From positions 4,139,230 through 4,203,229 of the forward strand of contig JAQFVV010006215.1 of assembly GCA_028023455.1 (NCBI GenBank): a stretch of DNA of 64,000 bases. Reading direction: 5' to 3'. The notes under the pieces are model-generated. The model was not told the origin of the DNA. It saw only the letters and a list, made by a program, of their open reading frames with translations, and searched no databases. This document shows, piece by piece, positions 39,616 through 50,273 of this stretch. Within the stretch, counting starts at the first letter, position 1. The number at the start of each line of letters is the position of its first letter. Position numbers and translations under genes: made by a program. Origin of the DNA: Epiperipatus broadwayi (Eukaryota > Onychophora > Udeonychophora > Euonychophora > Peripatidae).

Positions 39616-41333
39616 GTTCCCCACGTTAAAATATGTTTTATTCACTGAAAATTATCTAAAAATAATATTAATGATCAATGATATTTACTTATGCACCTGT
39701 ATATTTTTAAAAAAATATATATAAATTTTCTCAAGGCAAATATCGGAAAATTTGTATGTGTGCATTTTACGGAGAATTCCTTATTAAAGAAAAATTACAA
39801 TTCCTAGAGTAGGAATAAAAACTACAAACATTAGTGACTTAATTATAACCATAATATAATATGTTATATTATACATCAATTGGAGTCGTTAAAACTTTAT
39901 ATCCACGTAAGTCAGCTGCAGTCCTTATAATAATAGTATTTTGGAAAATTCGCACATTATTTTATTCATAAGCCAGCTAGCTAAAAATGATACGTATCGC
40001 CAATAGTAAAAAGAAAAGAATTGTATATGTGATCGTCTATCGTCAAATATTCGTCATGTTAAAATATGTATTGTTTTCTTGGATCCCAAAATTATATCAG
40101 TTAATTCAAGGAAGAGTTAACATCCAACGCTGCTATGTTTTCTTTGCCTAATTTATTAATTGCACCAGAATGGAGGCAACTTTTATATAAATGAAATAAT
40201 AAAATGTGTTTCTTATTTTAAATTTGCTTCGTGAACTACGAATGGATCAAGTTCTTCATCTGGATAAATTGCCCAACGGAAAACATTTTTCTAGTGAGAT
40301 AATAAGCACTTGTTAAGTAATGATTTTTTTTTACTAATTTGTAAAATTATGTGTATTTTTTTTATATCAACAGGTGAAAGGCTGTATAGTCAAGTAATAT
40401 TTAAATGACCTTGTAATCATAAAGGTATGTTTTCATGTAATTATTCTAGGTTAAATTTATATTTGACATAAAAAAAAAATTTTTTTTTATAAAATGTGTT
40501 TACTTATGATATGCAATTATGGGTATAAATTTATATGTTAGATGCGTAAAAGTAGAAAAATTTAGATACTTAATAGGTAAAATATCTAGTTAAAATTATC
40601 AGAAGTAATTAAAGAGAAGTGCTATACAGGATATTACTTATTTAAAGTTTGAAACAAATTTATACTATGTTAATTGAGGAACTTATTCCCAATTATTCTT
40701 TATTAATGCATTCACTTAATTTAGTTCAAGATACTATACTACCAATTACTTGTTGAATGTTTCTTTGGCAAAGGTGAAAATTATTATGGTTTATTCTGTG
40801 ATATCCATTGATTTCAGACGTTGATCTAAGTATACCCCGGAACATAAATTTAGTGTAATTAGTGTATTTGCTTGTCTTGCCCCGATATAGCATTGGTATA
40901 TGCTTAAGATTCGCATAAGTAATAATTGTAATGTCTTTATTTTGTGGGATGGAAAATGATCTCCCCAAAAGCTTTATTTTCCATGAGGGGAATAGATAAA
41001 TCTAGTATTCGGGTATGTTTATAACCCAAGTGATCGCTTCTCAGAGTTAGGACGATCAGTAATTTATATCGTATTTAGTGTATTTCATTCGTTAAAATCC
41101 CAGGAGAGGATTATATTTGGTGTGTGTTCCTATTATGCCCAAGTAAGAGGCAAGGACCCACCAAACTATTTTAATGTAGTAGTTAACTCTACAGACCTTC
41201 AGTGTTATTCCATATTCCTCATGAGAAAATAGAGATAATTCCACCACGGAAGGTGTTGAATATTGTGTTTTGTTTAGAAAGTTATGGCAAGATAACGGGT
41301 ATATTGGAGGTTAATTCCTCACGATCCATTTAG

Positions 41334-41342
41334 TATAAATAG
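41334..41342 (+). promoter_or_regulatory. Candidate LTR promoter TATA box (5' LTR)
   Basis: TATAAATAG in a relatively GC-richer part of the LTR is a good match to an eukaryotic TATA box. If used, transcription would start around 41365, making U3 about 2.7 kb and R-U5 about 1.7 kb. This is inference; the same motif is conserved at 52003. Confidence 0.45.
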
Positions 41343-43105
41343 CGTGCTAGTATATATGATCAATGTCTGGATTGTGCGGCGGAATAGTGCTGGTAATCCA
41401 CACGTAAGTCAATGGAGAGAGTAAGTTTAAAATTGCGTGATTTAGAAATTTTTATTTTGCCAATGGAGGGTTCAAATACTAGGTTTAATTCGGGTTAATG
41501 ATTAAGTAGCACTCACAATATAACTTATACTGAGGAATACAATGTGTATAACAACTTCAGTTGTTATTAAGGTAAATATTAAAATAATAAGTGTAACTTC
41601 TGATAAATAACCCATAAATTATAATAAGTTATCTAAATAAAAACTATCATTTAATTAAAGATATGATAATAAAAATCGTTTGTACGCATTGCCTAGAATC
41701 AGATTATTTTTATTTTAAAACAAATAGTTAGTTAATAAAGTTAAGCAGCCGTTCATATAAGATACACTAAATGGATGAGTTGATGTATCGATAATAATAT
41801 TTATTTTGTTATATTCAATTTGCATAAATGTAAAAAGAAGATGAAGAAGTAGTTCGAATCCAGGTCTAAAAGTATAGACGAATTAATGTTAGTTATATTT
41901 TGTTTTATCCATATGGGATCGAATAAATTGTATATGTTTGTTTATTATGTTAATCATAAAGGATAGTTTTGTTAAACTGTAATAATAAATTATAATCTTG
42001 TTAAAATTTAATAATAAATTATAGTCTTGTTACAAGTTGTTTTGAGTCATTTTTCTTGTGTGCTAAATAAAAGTGTATTTGCATAATACTTGCAATACTT
42101 TTCTTGAGTCCAAAATCATTTATGAAATCTTAAATTCAATACACCAGATAGACAATTGTAAGCAGATCAGAATATTTCATTATATTTTAATTTAATAAGA
42201 ATTATTTATGGAATTGAAAACTTCAGACCAAGACATTTTATTTTATATGTGTGTAAAATCACTTTATTCCCAAACTAGTAGCTTTTGGTTGCACATTGTT
42301 TCGTACACATTTAAGTGAAGTGTCTAAGTAATAAATCTTAGTTAAATTATTGTGTTGTCATGGATAATGGAAGGACACAAAAGCACCCTTGTCTTTTCAT
42401 CATTCCGACTGAGATTCTGGATTAAAAGGGCTGTATTATTCAAAATTATGCGTTGTTATTGAATATAGTTATCATCTCGTTAAATATTATAATAGTTGAT
42501 ATGTGGATGAAGACACCTGGAATTTAAATAAGGTAAATGTTTCCTATAGCCGACCAGAATGTCAGTCATATGCGACAACACAATACTGCCGAGCATTTTT
42601 CTTTAAATATAACAGAGAACCCTGAGATTAGTGTCATTATTATAAGTGCTCTTAAATTAAGAATTGATTCATTATGATCAATATTACAAGCGTGGCATGG
42701 CTTAAGAGATTGAAACTTCTAATTGTATAATAATAAAATATTGAGATCATATTGGCAAATTAATGAATGTTTTGTTTTAGTCAGTAATATTAACAATGAC
42801 ATGAAATCATCATCATCATTGTCGAACAGTGCAAGTACTTACAGCTCAGAGAATGTGTTTTGGATAGAGAAAGAATGTTAGTTTATTCTAAATTTTCTTT
42901 TTAAATTTATTTTATTAATGATAATTTTTTTTTTTATTCTATCTCTGTCTGAACTGCATATCGCTGTAGCTGAATTATTATAACTAACCTAATGAAGAGC
43001 TATATTAGGTAAAATATAGGGTTTGTTACCCATCCTAGAAGGAAGCGATTAGGCTTTCCGAAGTGATTTCATAGAAGGGAATTCGTCGTTTAGATAGGTT
43101 AGAAA

Positions 43106-43123
43106 TGGCCGCCCAACTACAGG
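43106..43123 (+). promoter_or_regulatory. Candidate tRNA primer binding site (PBS)
   Basis: TGGCCGCCCAACTACAGG begins two bases after the end of the 5' LTR. The initial TGG (complement of a tRNA CCA end) and position are as expected. The body resembles lysine-type PBS sequences of other gypsy elements only loosely, so the primer tRNA is not assigned. Confidence 0.55.
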
Positions 43124-43669
43124 GGCCTTCGATGGCTATAGCTGGCCATGAAGAATTTGGTAAAATTTTCTTGAAATAAATATAAATAGTATTTGCACGT
43201 GAATGAATTAATTGTTCATTGATTGAAAATGTTTGCCAATGATAAATTGTTTCTTTAGCCATAAAATATTATATGAATGTCTATTTTATGACATAATCTT
43301 TTGCCACTGAATAAATCAATTTGTTAGTTTATAATGTTATGGTCTGTAAGTAATTCCATAAAATATTGTAATGATTTTATCATTTATGATGATCTGCTTG
43401 TCTGGTGGTGTGATTGGCACTTATACCATATTACATAATGGTTTGGTGAGATTTCTATGGACCAAGTAGCATATGAGAAAAGAATATTCGGTAGTTAATA
43501 TTGGGACTTTAGGGATATTAAATATCAGAGCATAGTTTTTGGTGTAGATTGTTTTTGATAGGAGAGGCATGGAGGCAGGATGTCTTGTCAATAATTGCTT
43601 ATCAATATTATTAATAGTTCATTACTAATTTCAGTACTGTCAAATAACAGAAAGAGTGAAATTTTAAAT

Positions 43670-45862
43670 ATGAGTGAAAACCAAGATAGTCAGGATATTT
43701 CAGAGGATTTGGGAGAATCCCAAGAGCTCCAATCCCCAGATACACAAACACCATATTTTCATGTAGAAGTAAGAGAGGAACAAGAATCTTTGGATGAAGT
43801 TAGTCCGAAAAAAGCTAAAGTAAATAAAGATCTACCTGGGGATGAGCAAGTCCAAATATTTACAATATTACAAAATTTGTCTACACAACTAAATCAAGTA
43901 CAAAAATCAAATAATGAATTAAAAATTCAAATACAAAATTCAAATAGTGAATTAGAAAGTAAAATAGAAAGTCAAATAAAAAATTCAAATAGTGAATTAG
44001 AAAGTAAAATAGAAAGTCAAATACAAAATTCCAATAGTGAATTAGAAAGTAAAATAGAAAGTCAAATAAAAAATTCAAATAGTGAATTAGAAAGTAAAAT
44101 AGAAAGTCAAATACAAAATTCAAATAGTGAATTAGAAAGTAAAATAGAAAGTCAAATAAAAAATTCAAATAGTGAATTAGAAAGTAAAATAAAAAGTCAA
44201 ATGCAAAATTTGGACAGTAAATTAGACAATCATGTACAGGAGATCAAAGACCTAAGGGAAGAGTTAAAAAACCATGTAGAAGAGTCAAAATTGGCCTCCG
44301 AAAAACTAGAAATAAAAATTAAGAAAGAAATAGAAATAAAGTCGGAAAGGGCCAAAAATATGATCGAGGCTATTCAGCAGGACTTCAGAAGTCAATATGT
44401 AGAATTAAACAGTGAAGTTAAGGATAAAATAGAATGTATTAAGGGAGAATTAGATAGTGCTAGGAGTGAGTTTAGAAACTTAAAAGAAGAAGTCCAAAAT
44501 ATAACTCTTGAACCTGACAATGTAGTAAAAGGATGTCAGAGCCAGATTACTAGCAGAATAGCTAAGTTAGAAACTCAAGAGGTAACCCAATGTGAAATTA
44601 ATAAAAATATAGAAAGTGAGCTAATTCAAGTTCTAGGAAAAGTAGAACATTTTAATGAGATATTAAAGAATAATTCACAAATATTACATAATGATCTCAA
44701 AGAGGAAATAGGGGAATATATGAATCAGTGTGAGAATACAGTATATCAAAGACTAGAAGATAAACTTGAGTTAGAGAAAGATGAAACTATTAACCAGTTA
44801 AAGCAACAAATTCAACATTTAAATGTAGGCCTTAAGGACAGTTCTACAAGAATAGACTGTGAATGGCAAAATTATAAATTAGGATTAGAAAGTCGTATGC
44901 AAGCTATGGACCTTAATATGGATAAAGTTGTTCATAGTAAAAATGTATCTGAAACTCAGGTTAAGGAAATCAATAATGATCATAATAAACCCGTAATCTC
45001 TGAGTTACATACAATGATTAGTCCACTTGAATCAATGTACAATCCATTGAATGAGGCCAGACATAAAGTCATGTTAGAGCCCGAAAGTAATAGCTCCATG
45101 GCCTTAAAATTCCTCAAAATAAAATTATTTAAAGGAGAATACCTGGAGAATCCACATGAATATCTCCAAAATTTAGACGAATTGTTCACCTTATGTCATT
45201 TGTCTGAGGTAGAAAAGATTGCCATTGCCACAAACCATTTGTGTGCGGCATCTAAAGATTGGTGGCAATCGTTATTTATAAAACCGGAAACATATGGGGA
45301 CTTTAAATATCTTATGTTAGCCAGTTTTTGGGGGGAAGACCGCCAAGACAACCTCAGGTATCAAATATCTCAGGAAAGGTACCATGTAAATAAGGGCAGT
45401 TACACTCAGTTTTTCAGGAGTCAGGCCGTCAAACTGAAAACGTTGACAGCCTATCCTTTATCTGAGACCCAAATTGTTCGAATAATTCGCCATAATTTAC
45501 CGAGGCATATCGAGCAGGTCTTGATTGCTGCTGACCGACATACCATAGAAGAGGTAGTCGAAATTTTAGATTCGCTAGAAACTAGTGATAGGAATATTGA
45601 AACTAGGAGTAGGGTAAATAGGGACACCCATCCTATGGTAAACAATATTAATTTCACAGATAGGTCCTATGTGGGAAAGAGGAGGTTAAGTAGAGAAAAG
45701 GGATATTATAGGACGAATCCCTATAGTAGACCAAATAGCCACCTCAGTAGGCCGACAGTGAAGAGAAGGATTCTAAATGAGAATCAACCTTCTACTAGTG
45801 GTATCCCAACGATGCCAAAGAAAAATAACAAAGGTAGTAAAAATAGCGGGGCATTAAATTAA
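43670..45862 (+). CDS. gag: Gag polyprotein with repetitive coiled-coil N-terminal half
   Basis: I chose the ATG at 43670 (MSENQDSQDI); the frame is open upstream only from a TTG. The product is about 730 residues. Residues 1-80 are acidic. Residues about 80-180 hold six near-identical 15-residue repeats (NSNSELESKIESQIK/Q), followed by further heptad-like charged helix up to about residue 460. A retrotransposon-Gag capsid-like domain follows at about 480-640, with FKGEYLENPHEYL, KDWWQSLF and SQERYHVNKGSYTQFF, and a basic, low-complexity tail rich in R/S/N/P. No CCHC zinc knuckle is present. Gag forms the particle in which reverse transcription takes place. A repetitive coiled coil is unusual for Gag and may drive assembly. 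A sibling Gag at 61.4-63.2 kb keeps the capsid-like part but has a different repeat. Confidence 0.92.
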   Translation: MSENQDSQDISEDLGESQELQSPDTQTPYFHVEVREEQESLDEVSPKKAKVNKDLPGDEQVQIFTILQNLSTQLNQVQKSNNELKIQIQNSNSELESKIESQIKNSNSELESKIESQIQNSNSELESKIESQIKNSNSELESKIESQIQNSNSELESKIESQIKNSNSELESKIKSQMQNLDSKLDNHVQEIKDLREELKNHVEESKLASEKLEIKIKKEIEIKSERAKNMIEAIQQDFRSQYVELNSEVKDKIECIKGELDSARSEFRNLKEEVQNITLEPDNVVKGCQSQITSRIAKLETQEVTQCEINKNIESELIQVLGKVEHFNEILKNNSQILHNDLKEEIGEYMNQCENTVYQRLEDKLELEKDETINQLKQQIQHLNVGLKDSSTRIDCEWQNYKLGLESRMQAMDLNMDKVVHSKNVSETQVKEINNDHNKPVISELHTMISPLESMYNPLNEARHKVMLEPESNSSMALKFLKIKLFKGEYLENPHEYLQNLDELFTLCHLSEVEKIAIATNHLCAASKDWWQSLFIKPETYGDFKYLMLASFWGEDRQDNLRYQISQERYHVNKGSYTQFFRSQAVKLKTLTAYPLSETQIVRIIRHNLPRHIEQVLIAADRHTIEEVVEILDSLETSDRNIETRSRVNRDTHPMVNNINFTDRSYVGKRRLSREKGYYRTNPYSRPNSHLSRPTVKRRILNENQPSTSGIPTMPKKNNKGSKNSGALN
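43914..44212 (+). repeat. 45-bp in-frame tandem repeat in gag
   Basis: About six copies of a 45-base unit encode 15 residues each. Alternate copies end QIK or QIQ, so the array may have amplified as a 90-base dimer. The unit keeps the reading frame. Confidence 0.9.
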
Positions 45863-45912
45863 AAAGGACCTCGCAGGAATGTTCCTCACTTCGGGGCCCT
45901 ATTTTTAAACAT
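45847..45912 (+). promoter_or_regulatory. Gag-Pol junction: short -1 overlap and structured-looking spacer
   Basis: The Gag stop is at 45860-45862. The Pol frame (-1 relative to Gag) is open from 45847 and its first ATG is at 45913. No canonical X-XXY-YYZ heptamer is obvious in the 16-base overlap. The spacer contains 'aatgttcctcacttcggggc', and the related element at 60.77 kb has a similar spacer ('tgtgttcctctatgcaaggg' in the same place). This suggests a conserved translational control sequence, either frameshifting or reinitiation. Confidence 0.35.
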
Positions 45913-47472
45913 ATGGGGAACAGCATGATGTGGATTATTAATAATATAGACCTGGACATTGATTATTTGGAACCAGGAAAAATGTCTGAGCCACCCATTT
46001 TATACAACTGTCCTATGATAAAAATTATCATTTCAGGAATTGTTGTCAACACCTTAATTGATTCAGGCAGTCAAGCTTCCTTATTGTCTGAAGAAACATA
46101 CTTAAAAATTCAGTCAGCTGACCAATCAATTCCAATTTTACCAACTAAGGTGATTAGGGTAATACTTGCTAATGGAAAGAAGACCAAATTATCTAATAAA
46201 CAGGTTTTTATTACACTAGAAATTAATATGTGCAAATTTGAGCATGTCTTTTTAATCATGCCAGGTTTGATTCATGAAGCCATAATTGGTTTGGATTTCA
46301 TGACTCTAAATAATTGTTATATTAATTACAGAGATGAAACTTTTGGATGTAAAGAGGAGATTTGCCCTCTTATAGTCAATTGTAATAGTCAAATGAAACA
46401 ATTAATGACCATACAGGAGACAACAGTTGATGTAAATATTAAAGTTAAGTTGGATGGTTCATGTATTATTGGCACAGAATACTATAAACCATTTTTCCAA
46501 TTGTTGTTCCAGTATCGGTGTGTTTTTTCCAAAATACCTGGTATATTAAAAGGGTATGTTCATAGGATCAATTTGAAAGATAATGAACCTTTCCAGCAGC
46601 GTACTTATCCTATTCCCTACCAATACCAGGCAGAGGTTCAGCAGCAGATTAACAAAATGATTGACTGGCAGATAATTAAACCCAGTCCTTCTTCTTATGT
46701 GAATCCATTAGTAGTCGTCAAAAAGAAAGATGGATCCATTAGAGTCTGTCTGGATGCCCGTACACTTAACCAGCATACTGTCCCAGAGCATGACATACCA
46801 TCACCTATTCAGGAGTTATTGACGAAGTTCAAAGGGAAGAGCATATTCTCCACATTTGATTTAACCGCCAGCTATTGGCAAATCCCACTCCATAAAAATG
46901 ATCAAAAGTATACGGCATTCCGTTACCAGGGCCAATCTTATATTTTTCAAAGGATGCCCTTTGGTTTAATTAATAGTGGGGCTGGCCTTATCAGATGCTT
47001 GAATATGGTCTTTTCAAAAGAACTGAAAAATTTGTTAGTTATATACATCGATGATATTGTCATTGCTTCGGAAAATTTAAATGATCATTTACAGCATCTT
47101 AGCATGTTTCTTTGTGAATGTTCAGACAACAATATAAAAATCAACTTAGAAAAATGTATTTTAATTGCTCGAGAAATCTCTTTTCTTGGTCATTTGGTTA
47201 GTGCGGAAGGGGTCAAACCTCACCCAGACAAAATTGCCACCATTCAAAGGTTTCCCGTCCCTAAGACCAGAAAGCACTTAAGATCGTTTTTGGGACTGTG
47301 TAACTACTATCACAGGTTTTATAAAAAATTTTCATATGATACTATGCATTTATCTGTTTTATTAAAAAAGTGTGAAAAGTGGAGGTGGACCCAGGAACAT
47401 ACAAGGGAATTTCAAATTATTAAAGATAACTTTTTGAAAAACAGTAATTTTAGCCTATCCAGATTTAAATAA
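45913..47472 (+). CDS. pol: Pol part 1: aspartic protease and reverse transcriptase
   Basis: The product is 519 residues. The protease has the active-site LIDSGSQASLL (D50) and the flap/end motif IIGLDFM (about 125-131). The RT follows with VVVKKKDGSIRVCLDARTLN (about 267-286), FSTFDLTASYWQIPL (first catalytic D316), FQRMPFGLINS (about 345-355) and YIDD (378-381). Then come a FLGHLVSAEGVKPHPDKI thumb/connection block and FLGLCNYYHRFYKKFS. The frame ends at 47472 inside the region that should join RT to RNase H. The missing join is a one-base frame change near an A-run at 47436-47441, after which the next frame continues without loss. The Pol protein makes cDNA from the genomic RNA. The chromosome copy is therefore probably inactive unless the shift is a sequencing error. 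Confidence 0.93.
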   Translation: MGNSMMWIINNIDLDIDYLEPGKMSEPPILYNCPMIKIIISGIVVNTLIDSGSQASLLSEETYLKIQSADQSIPILPTKVIRVILANGKKTKLSNKQVFITLEINMCKFEHVFLIMPGLIHEAIIGLDFMTLNNCYINYRDETFGCKEEICPLIVNCNSQMKQLMTIQETTVDVNIKVKLDGSCIIGTEYYKPFFQLLFQYRCVFSKIPGILKGYVHRINLKDNEPFQQRTYPIPYQYQAEVQQQINKMIDWQIIKPSPSSYVNPLVVVKKKDGSIRVCLDARTLNQHTVPEHDIPSPIQELLTKFKGKSIFSTFDLTASYWQIPLHKNDQKYTAFRYQGQSYIFQRMPFGLINSGAGLIRCLNMVFSKELKNLLVIYIDDIVIASENLNDHLQHLSMFLCECSDNNIKINLEKCILIAREISFLGHLVSAEGVKPHPDKIATIQRFPVPKTRKHLRSFLGLCNYYHRFYKKFSYDTMHLSVLLKKCEKWRWTQEHTREFQIIKDNFLKNSNFSLSRFK

Positions 47473-49144
47473 AGAGTTCTATTTGCAAACCGACAGTAGT
47501 GGGTTCGGTTTAGGGGTGATTTTATACCAAATGAATGAAAATAAAGAACCTAGAGTCTTATATTTCTTAAGCCGACATTTAAGGGGAGCTGAACTTAACT
47601 ATACCACTACAGAGAAAGAGGCATTAGCTGTTGTGTGGGGATTTCAAAAACTTAGACAAATTTTATTAGGATCAAAAATTATAGTATTAACTGATCATCG
47701 TAGTTTGGAGTTCCTCAACAAGAGTTACCTCAATAATGAAAGATTAATTAGATGGAGCCTCTATCTCCAACAGTATCAGTATGAAATCATCTATTGTTCA
47801 GGACAGGATAATGTCATTGCAGATATTCTTAGTCGCAATCCTGTTTCTGTTAATTATCAGAACCCCAATACTGAAAATATAATTATTTGTAACATGTCCA
47901 GTTTGTTAGAGGAAGAAATAGTTAGGGATTACACAAATTTAGAATTACTGCAAGCACAGGATGATAGACTGAAGAGAATAATTAACTTCTTATCAGATCC
48001 AGCTAAACTAGATCAGAAAAGTAAATATGCAGATAGAATTAGAGAGGGGTATAGGTTTAAAGATAGGATTTTAATGAAGAAATTAAAAAGGGGAGATGAA
48101 ACTTCCTGGAGAGTGATTATTCCTTTATGTTTAGTAAATAAACTCATAGATTATGTGCACTCCCAATATGGACACTATGGATTTCAGAAAATTGAACCTA
48201 TTATGAAGAAACATTTTTATTTTCCTAAGATGTCTGAATCCATTGCCCGTAGACTTAGGGAATGCGAGATTTGTTTAAAAACTAAGTTTCAAAATAAATC
48301 ATATGTGGGAACACTTCAACCCATACTGCCCAGTCAGCCCAATGAATTATTGGCACTGGACTTTTATGGACCACTTCCACCTTTCAACCGTCAAAAATTT
48401 ATTCTTGTGATGTATGACGTTTTTACCAAATATGTCTCTGCTTACCCAGTTCCAAAAACAGATGCTAAAAATGTTATTAAGTGCTTGGAAACATATCAAA
48501 TTCCATTAGTAGGAAAACCAGCTTCAATACTTACCGATCACGCTACTGCATTCATCTCTGGTACATGGAAAAAGTGGGGTAAAAAGCAAAATATTCAACA
48601 TATCATGTGCTCAATTAGAAATCCCCAATCCAATCCAAGTGAAAGAATCATGCGTGAGATAAGTAGGTTATTCCGAGTTTACATAGAATGGGATCACAAA
48701 CAGTGGGTCAATAAGTTGCCACAAGTGATTAATTATATAAATATAACTATTAATGAGTCTACTAGGATGTCTCCAATTAGACTACACTTTGGTAGACCTG
48801 AACCTTTACTAATAAAAACACCGTTACCCGTAATAGAGGAAAATATTAATGTGGAACATGACCAAGCAATGGCTAGAATTAACCTGAAAAAGATGGGTGA
48901 TAAACGCACTCGTTATTCCAAAACTAGTCCACATCCTTTTAAAGTCCACGATTTTGTCTTAATTAGAACTCCCCATGTGAGTAATCTCCGGAAGCATATG
49001 TTTCGAAAATTTATGTATCTTTATGAAGGCCCCTATGAAATTGTGAAACAAGTGGGTGAGAATGCCTTTTTAGTCTCAACCCCTGATGGAACAAGAGGTA
49101 CCTATAATGCCCGAAGCTTACTACCATATCCTAAACAAAATTAA
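47453..49144 (+). CDS. pol: Pol part 2: RNase H and integrase (frameshifted from part 1)
   Basis: The homologous reading resumes at about 47444-47453 in the next frame; there is no true start codon. Numbered from 47483, RNase H shows TDSSGFGLG (D4), a TEKEALAV motif (acidic residues 44-46), VLTDHRSLEFL (D71) and NVIADILSR (D114). Integrase has an HHCC-type zinc finger (H226, H231, C261, C264) and a catalytic triad in LALDFYGPLP (D293), ILTDHATAF (D352) and the NPSERIMRE motif (E387; 34 residues after D352). The C-terminal region has GPYEIVKQVGENAFLV and ends LLPYPKQN. No chromodomain is obvious at the C-terminus. Integrase inserts the cDNA into chromosomes. All catalytic residues expected for the family are visible. 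Confidence 0.93.
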   Translation, partial: AYPDLNKEFYLQTDSSGFGLGVILYQMNENKEPRVLYFLSRHLRGAELNYTTTEKEALAVVWGFQKLRQILLGSKIIVLTDHRSLEFLNKSYLNNERLIRWSLYLQQYQYEIIYCSGQDNVIADILSRNPVSVNYQNPNTENIIICNMSSLLEEEIVRDYTNLELLQAQDDRLKRIINFLSDPAKLDQKSKYADRIREGYRFKDRILMKKLKRGDETSWRVIIPLCLVNKLIDYVHSQYGHYGFQKIEPIMKKHFYFPKMSESIARRLRECEICLKTKFQNKSYVGTLQPILPSQPNELLALDFYGPLPPFNRQKFILVMYDVFTKYVSAYPVPKTDAKNVIKCLETYQIPLVGKPASILTDHATAFISGTWKKWGKKQNIQHIMCSIRNPQSNPSERIMREISRLFRVYIEWDHKQWVNKLPQVINYINITINESTRMSPIRLHFGRPEPLLIKTPLPVIEENINVEHDQAMARINLKKMGDKRTRYSKTSPHPFKVHDFVLIRTPHVSNLRKHMFRKFMYLYEGPYEIVKQVGENAFLVSTPDGTRGTYNARSLLPYPKQN

Positions 49145-49253
49145 ATCTGTAAGATTGAATTTATTAACTTCTAAGAGAAGTATGATATAGACCTAGCAAT
49201 ACAATAAGAAATATTAATAAGGCATATATTATTTTATTTTTATTTTTCATAAC

Positions 49254-49263
49254 GGTGGGAGAA
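49254..49263 (+). promoter_or_regulatory. Polypurine tract (PPT)
   Basis: GGTGGGAGAA lies immediately before the 3' LTR start (TGTAACC at 49265). The PPT primes plus-strand DNA synthesis in LTR retroelements. Position and composition fit, despite one T. Confidence 0.75.
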
Positions 49264-50051
49264 TTGTAACCTAGTGTTATTGACACTTGGTTTATTTGGC
49301 ATTGTTTCCACAGGAAAACAATGCTATCCTTTTTTAGGAAATAAAAAAGTAAAATAATAATAATATTAAGTGATTAATAAAGTATGCTATTTACTCACTT
49401 TAACGTGTTTTAAGCAAATAACTAATAAATTTAGTAATCCAATGTCATTTTGAAGAAGAGCATGAATAATTTAATTAAAATATTAACAATAAGAGCAATT
49501 TAATATAGTATAAAAGCACATATTATAAACAGTAATTGATTTGGATGGGTAGAGGGAGAGTAGATAAATGTCTTATCATAAAGCACAATAACTTCTGATA
49601 ATTTATTTTTGTAGAAAATCATATTTAAAAGAAATATACATCACTAATTATTAATTAAGTATATTTATTATTTTTCATTATTTGTCAAATTACTTTGTAA
49701 TCCATTTAAATCATACGGAAAAATATATGACTGTAATAAGTTTTTTTTTCTTTTCTTTTGTTTATGTATAATTAAATGATTATTTTTCTGTAAGAGGTCG
49801 CTAAAAGAAGACCGCCAAATTTTGAAGAAAGTTTAGTCTGACTTTAGTTTTACAAGGAGGAAGCAGTACTGAAATTCGGTAACAAATTTTTTATTATTTT
49901 TTATTGCAGAAATAAATATAAGTCAAGTAAATTTTTAATAATATCATGCGTGGCTAATCCTATTTGATAAGATATTCTGTTTTCTGTTGCCATCTACCTA
50001 TTTTAAAGCTTTTTATACGCAAAAATATACTATCTTCTGCTAAAGTTCAAA

Positions 50052-50273
50052 ATGACCGTATTAACTACAGCAATCACGGAAAGTGTCATTATGTTTAAAA
50101 TAAGTAATATAAGTAATTTCCAGGAAATAATCAATTATTTGTTAACTTTACCTTATTTAATAATCTTTTCGTGGTATAAAAGAAAAATTATAATTAAAAA
50201 GACATATTATAAAAGCCAAGGAAAGTTAACTAGAAAATTTCACGCTCTTTCTAAAAGAAATTGTCTGCTTTGA
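50052..50273 (+). CDS. Short LTR-internal reading frame, unknown (3' LTR copy)
   Basis: This copy has the same product as at 39382 except R-to-H at about residue 64 and an earlier end caused by loss of one T in a short T-run. Conservation of the frame by itself is not evidence for selection, because the two LTRs are copied from one template. Confidence 0.2.
   Translation: MTVLTTAITESVIMFKISNISNFQEIINYLLTLPYLIIFSWYKRKIIIKKTYYKSQGKLTRKFHALSKRNCLL

Larger units (their letters stand above)
38595..43103 (+). repeat. 5' LTR (about 4.5 kb)
   Basis: The LTR starts TGTAACCTA and ends near TAGGTTAGA, so the ends form a short imperfect inverted repeat. It aligns end to end with 49265-53772, with scattered substitutions and 1-2 base indels. 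It contains a TATA-like box at 41334, several AATAAA-type signals (for example about 42066) and one conserved short reading frame. The 3' end is set where the two LTRs stop matching, before the candidate PBS at 43106. Confidence 0.92.

Noticed and set aside
43881-44168. Minus-strand open frame of 95 codons rich in F/L within gag
   Set aside because: It is the antisense shadow of the 45-bp coiled-coil repeat of Gag.
49145-49264. Possible env-like gene after integrase
   Set aside because: Only 120 bp separate the integrase stop from the 3' LTR, with no open frame.
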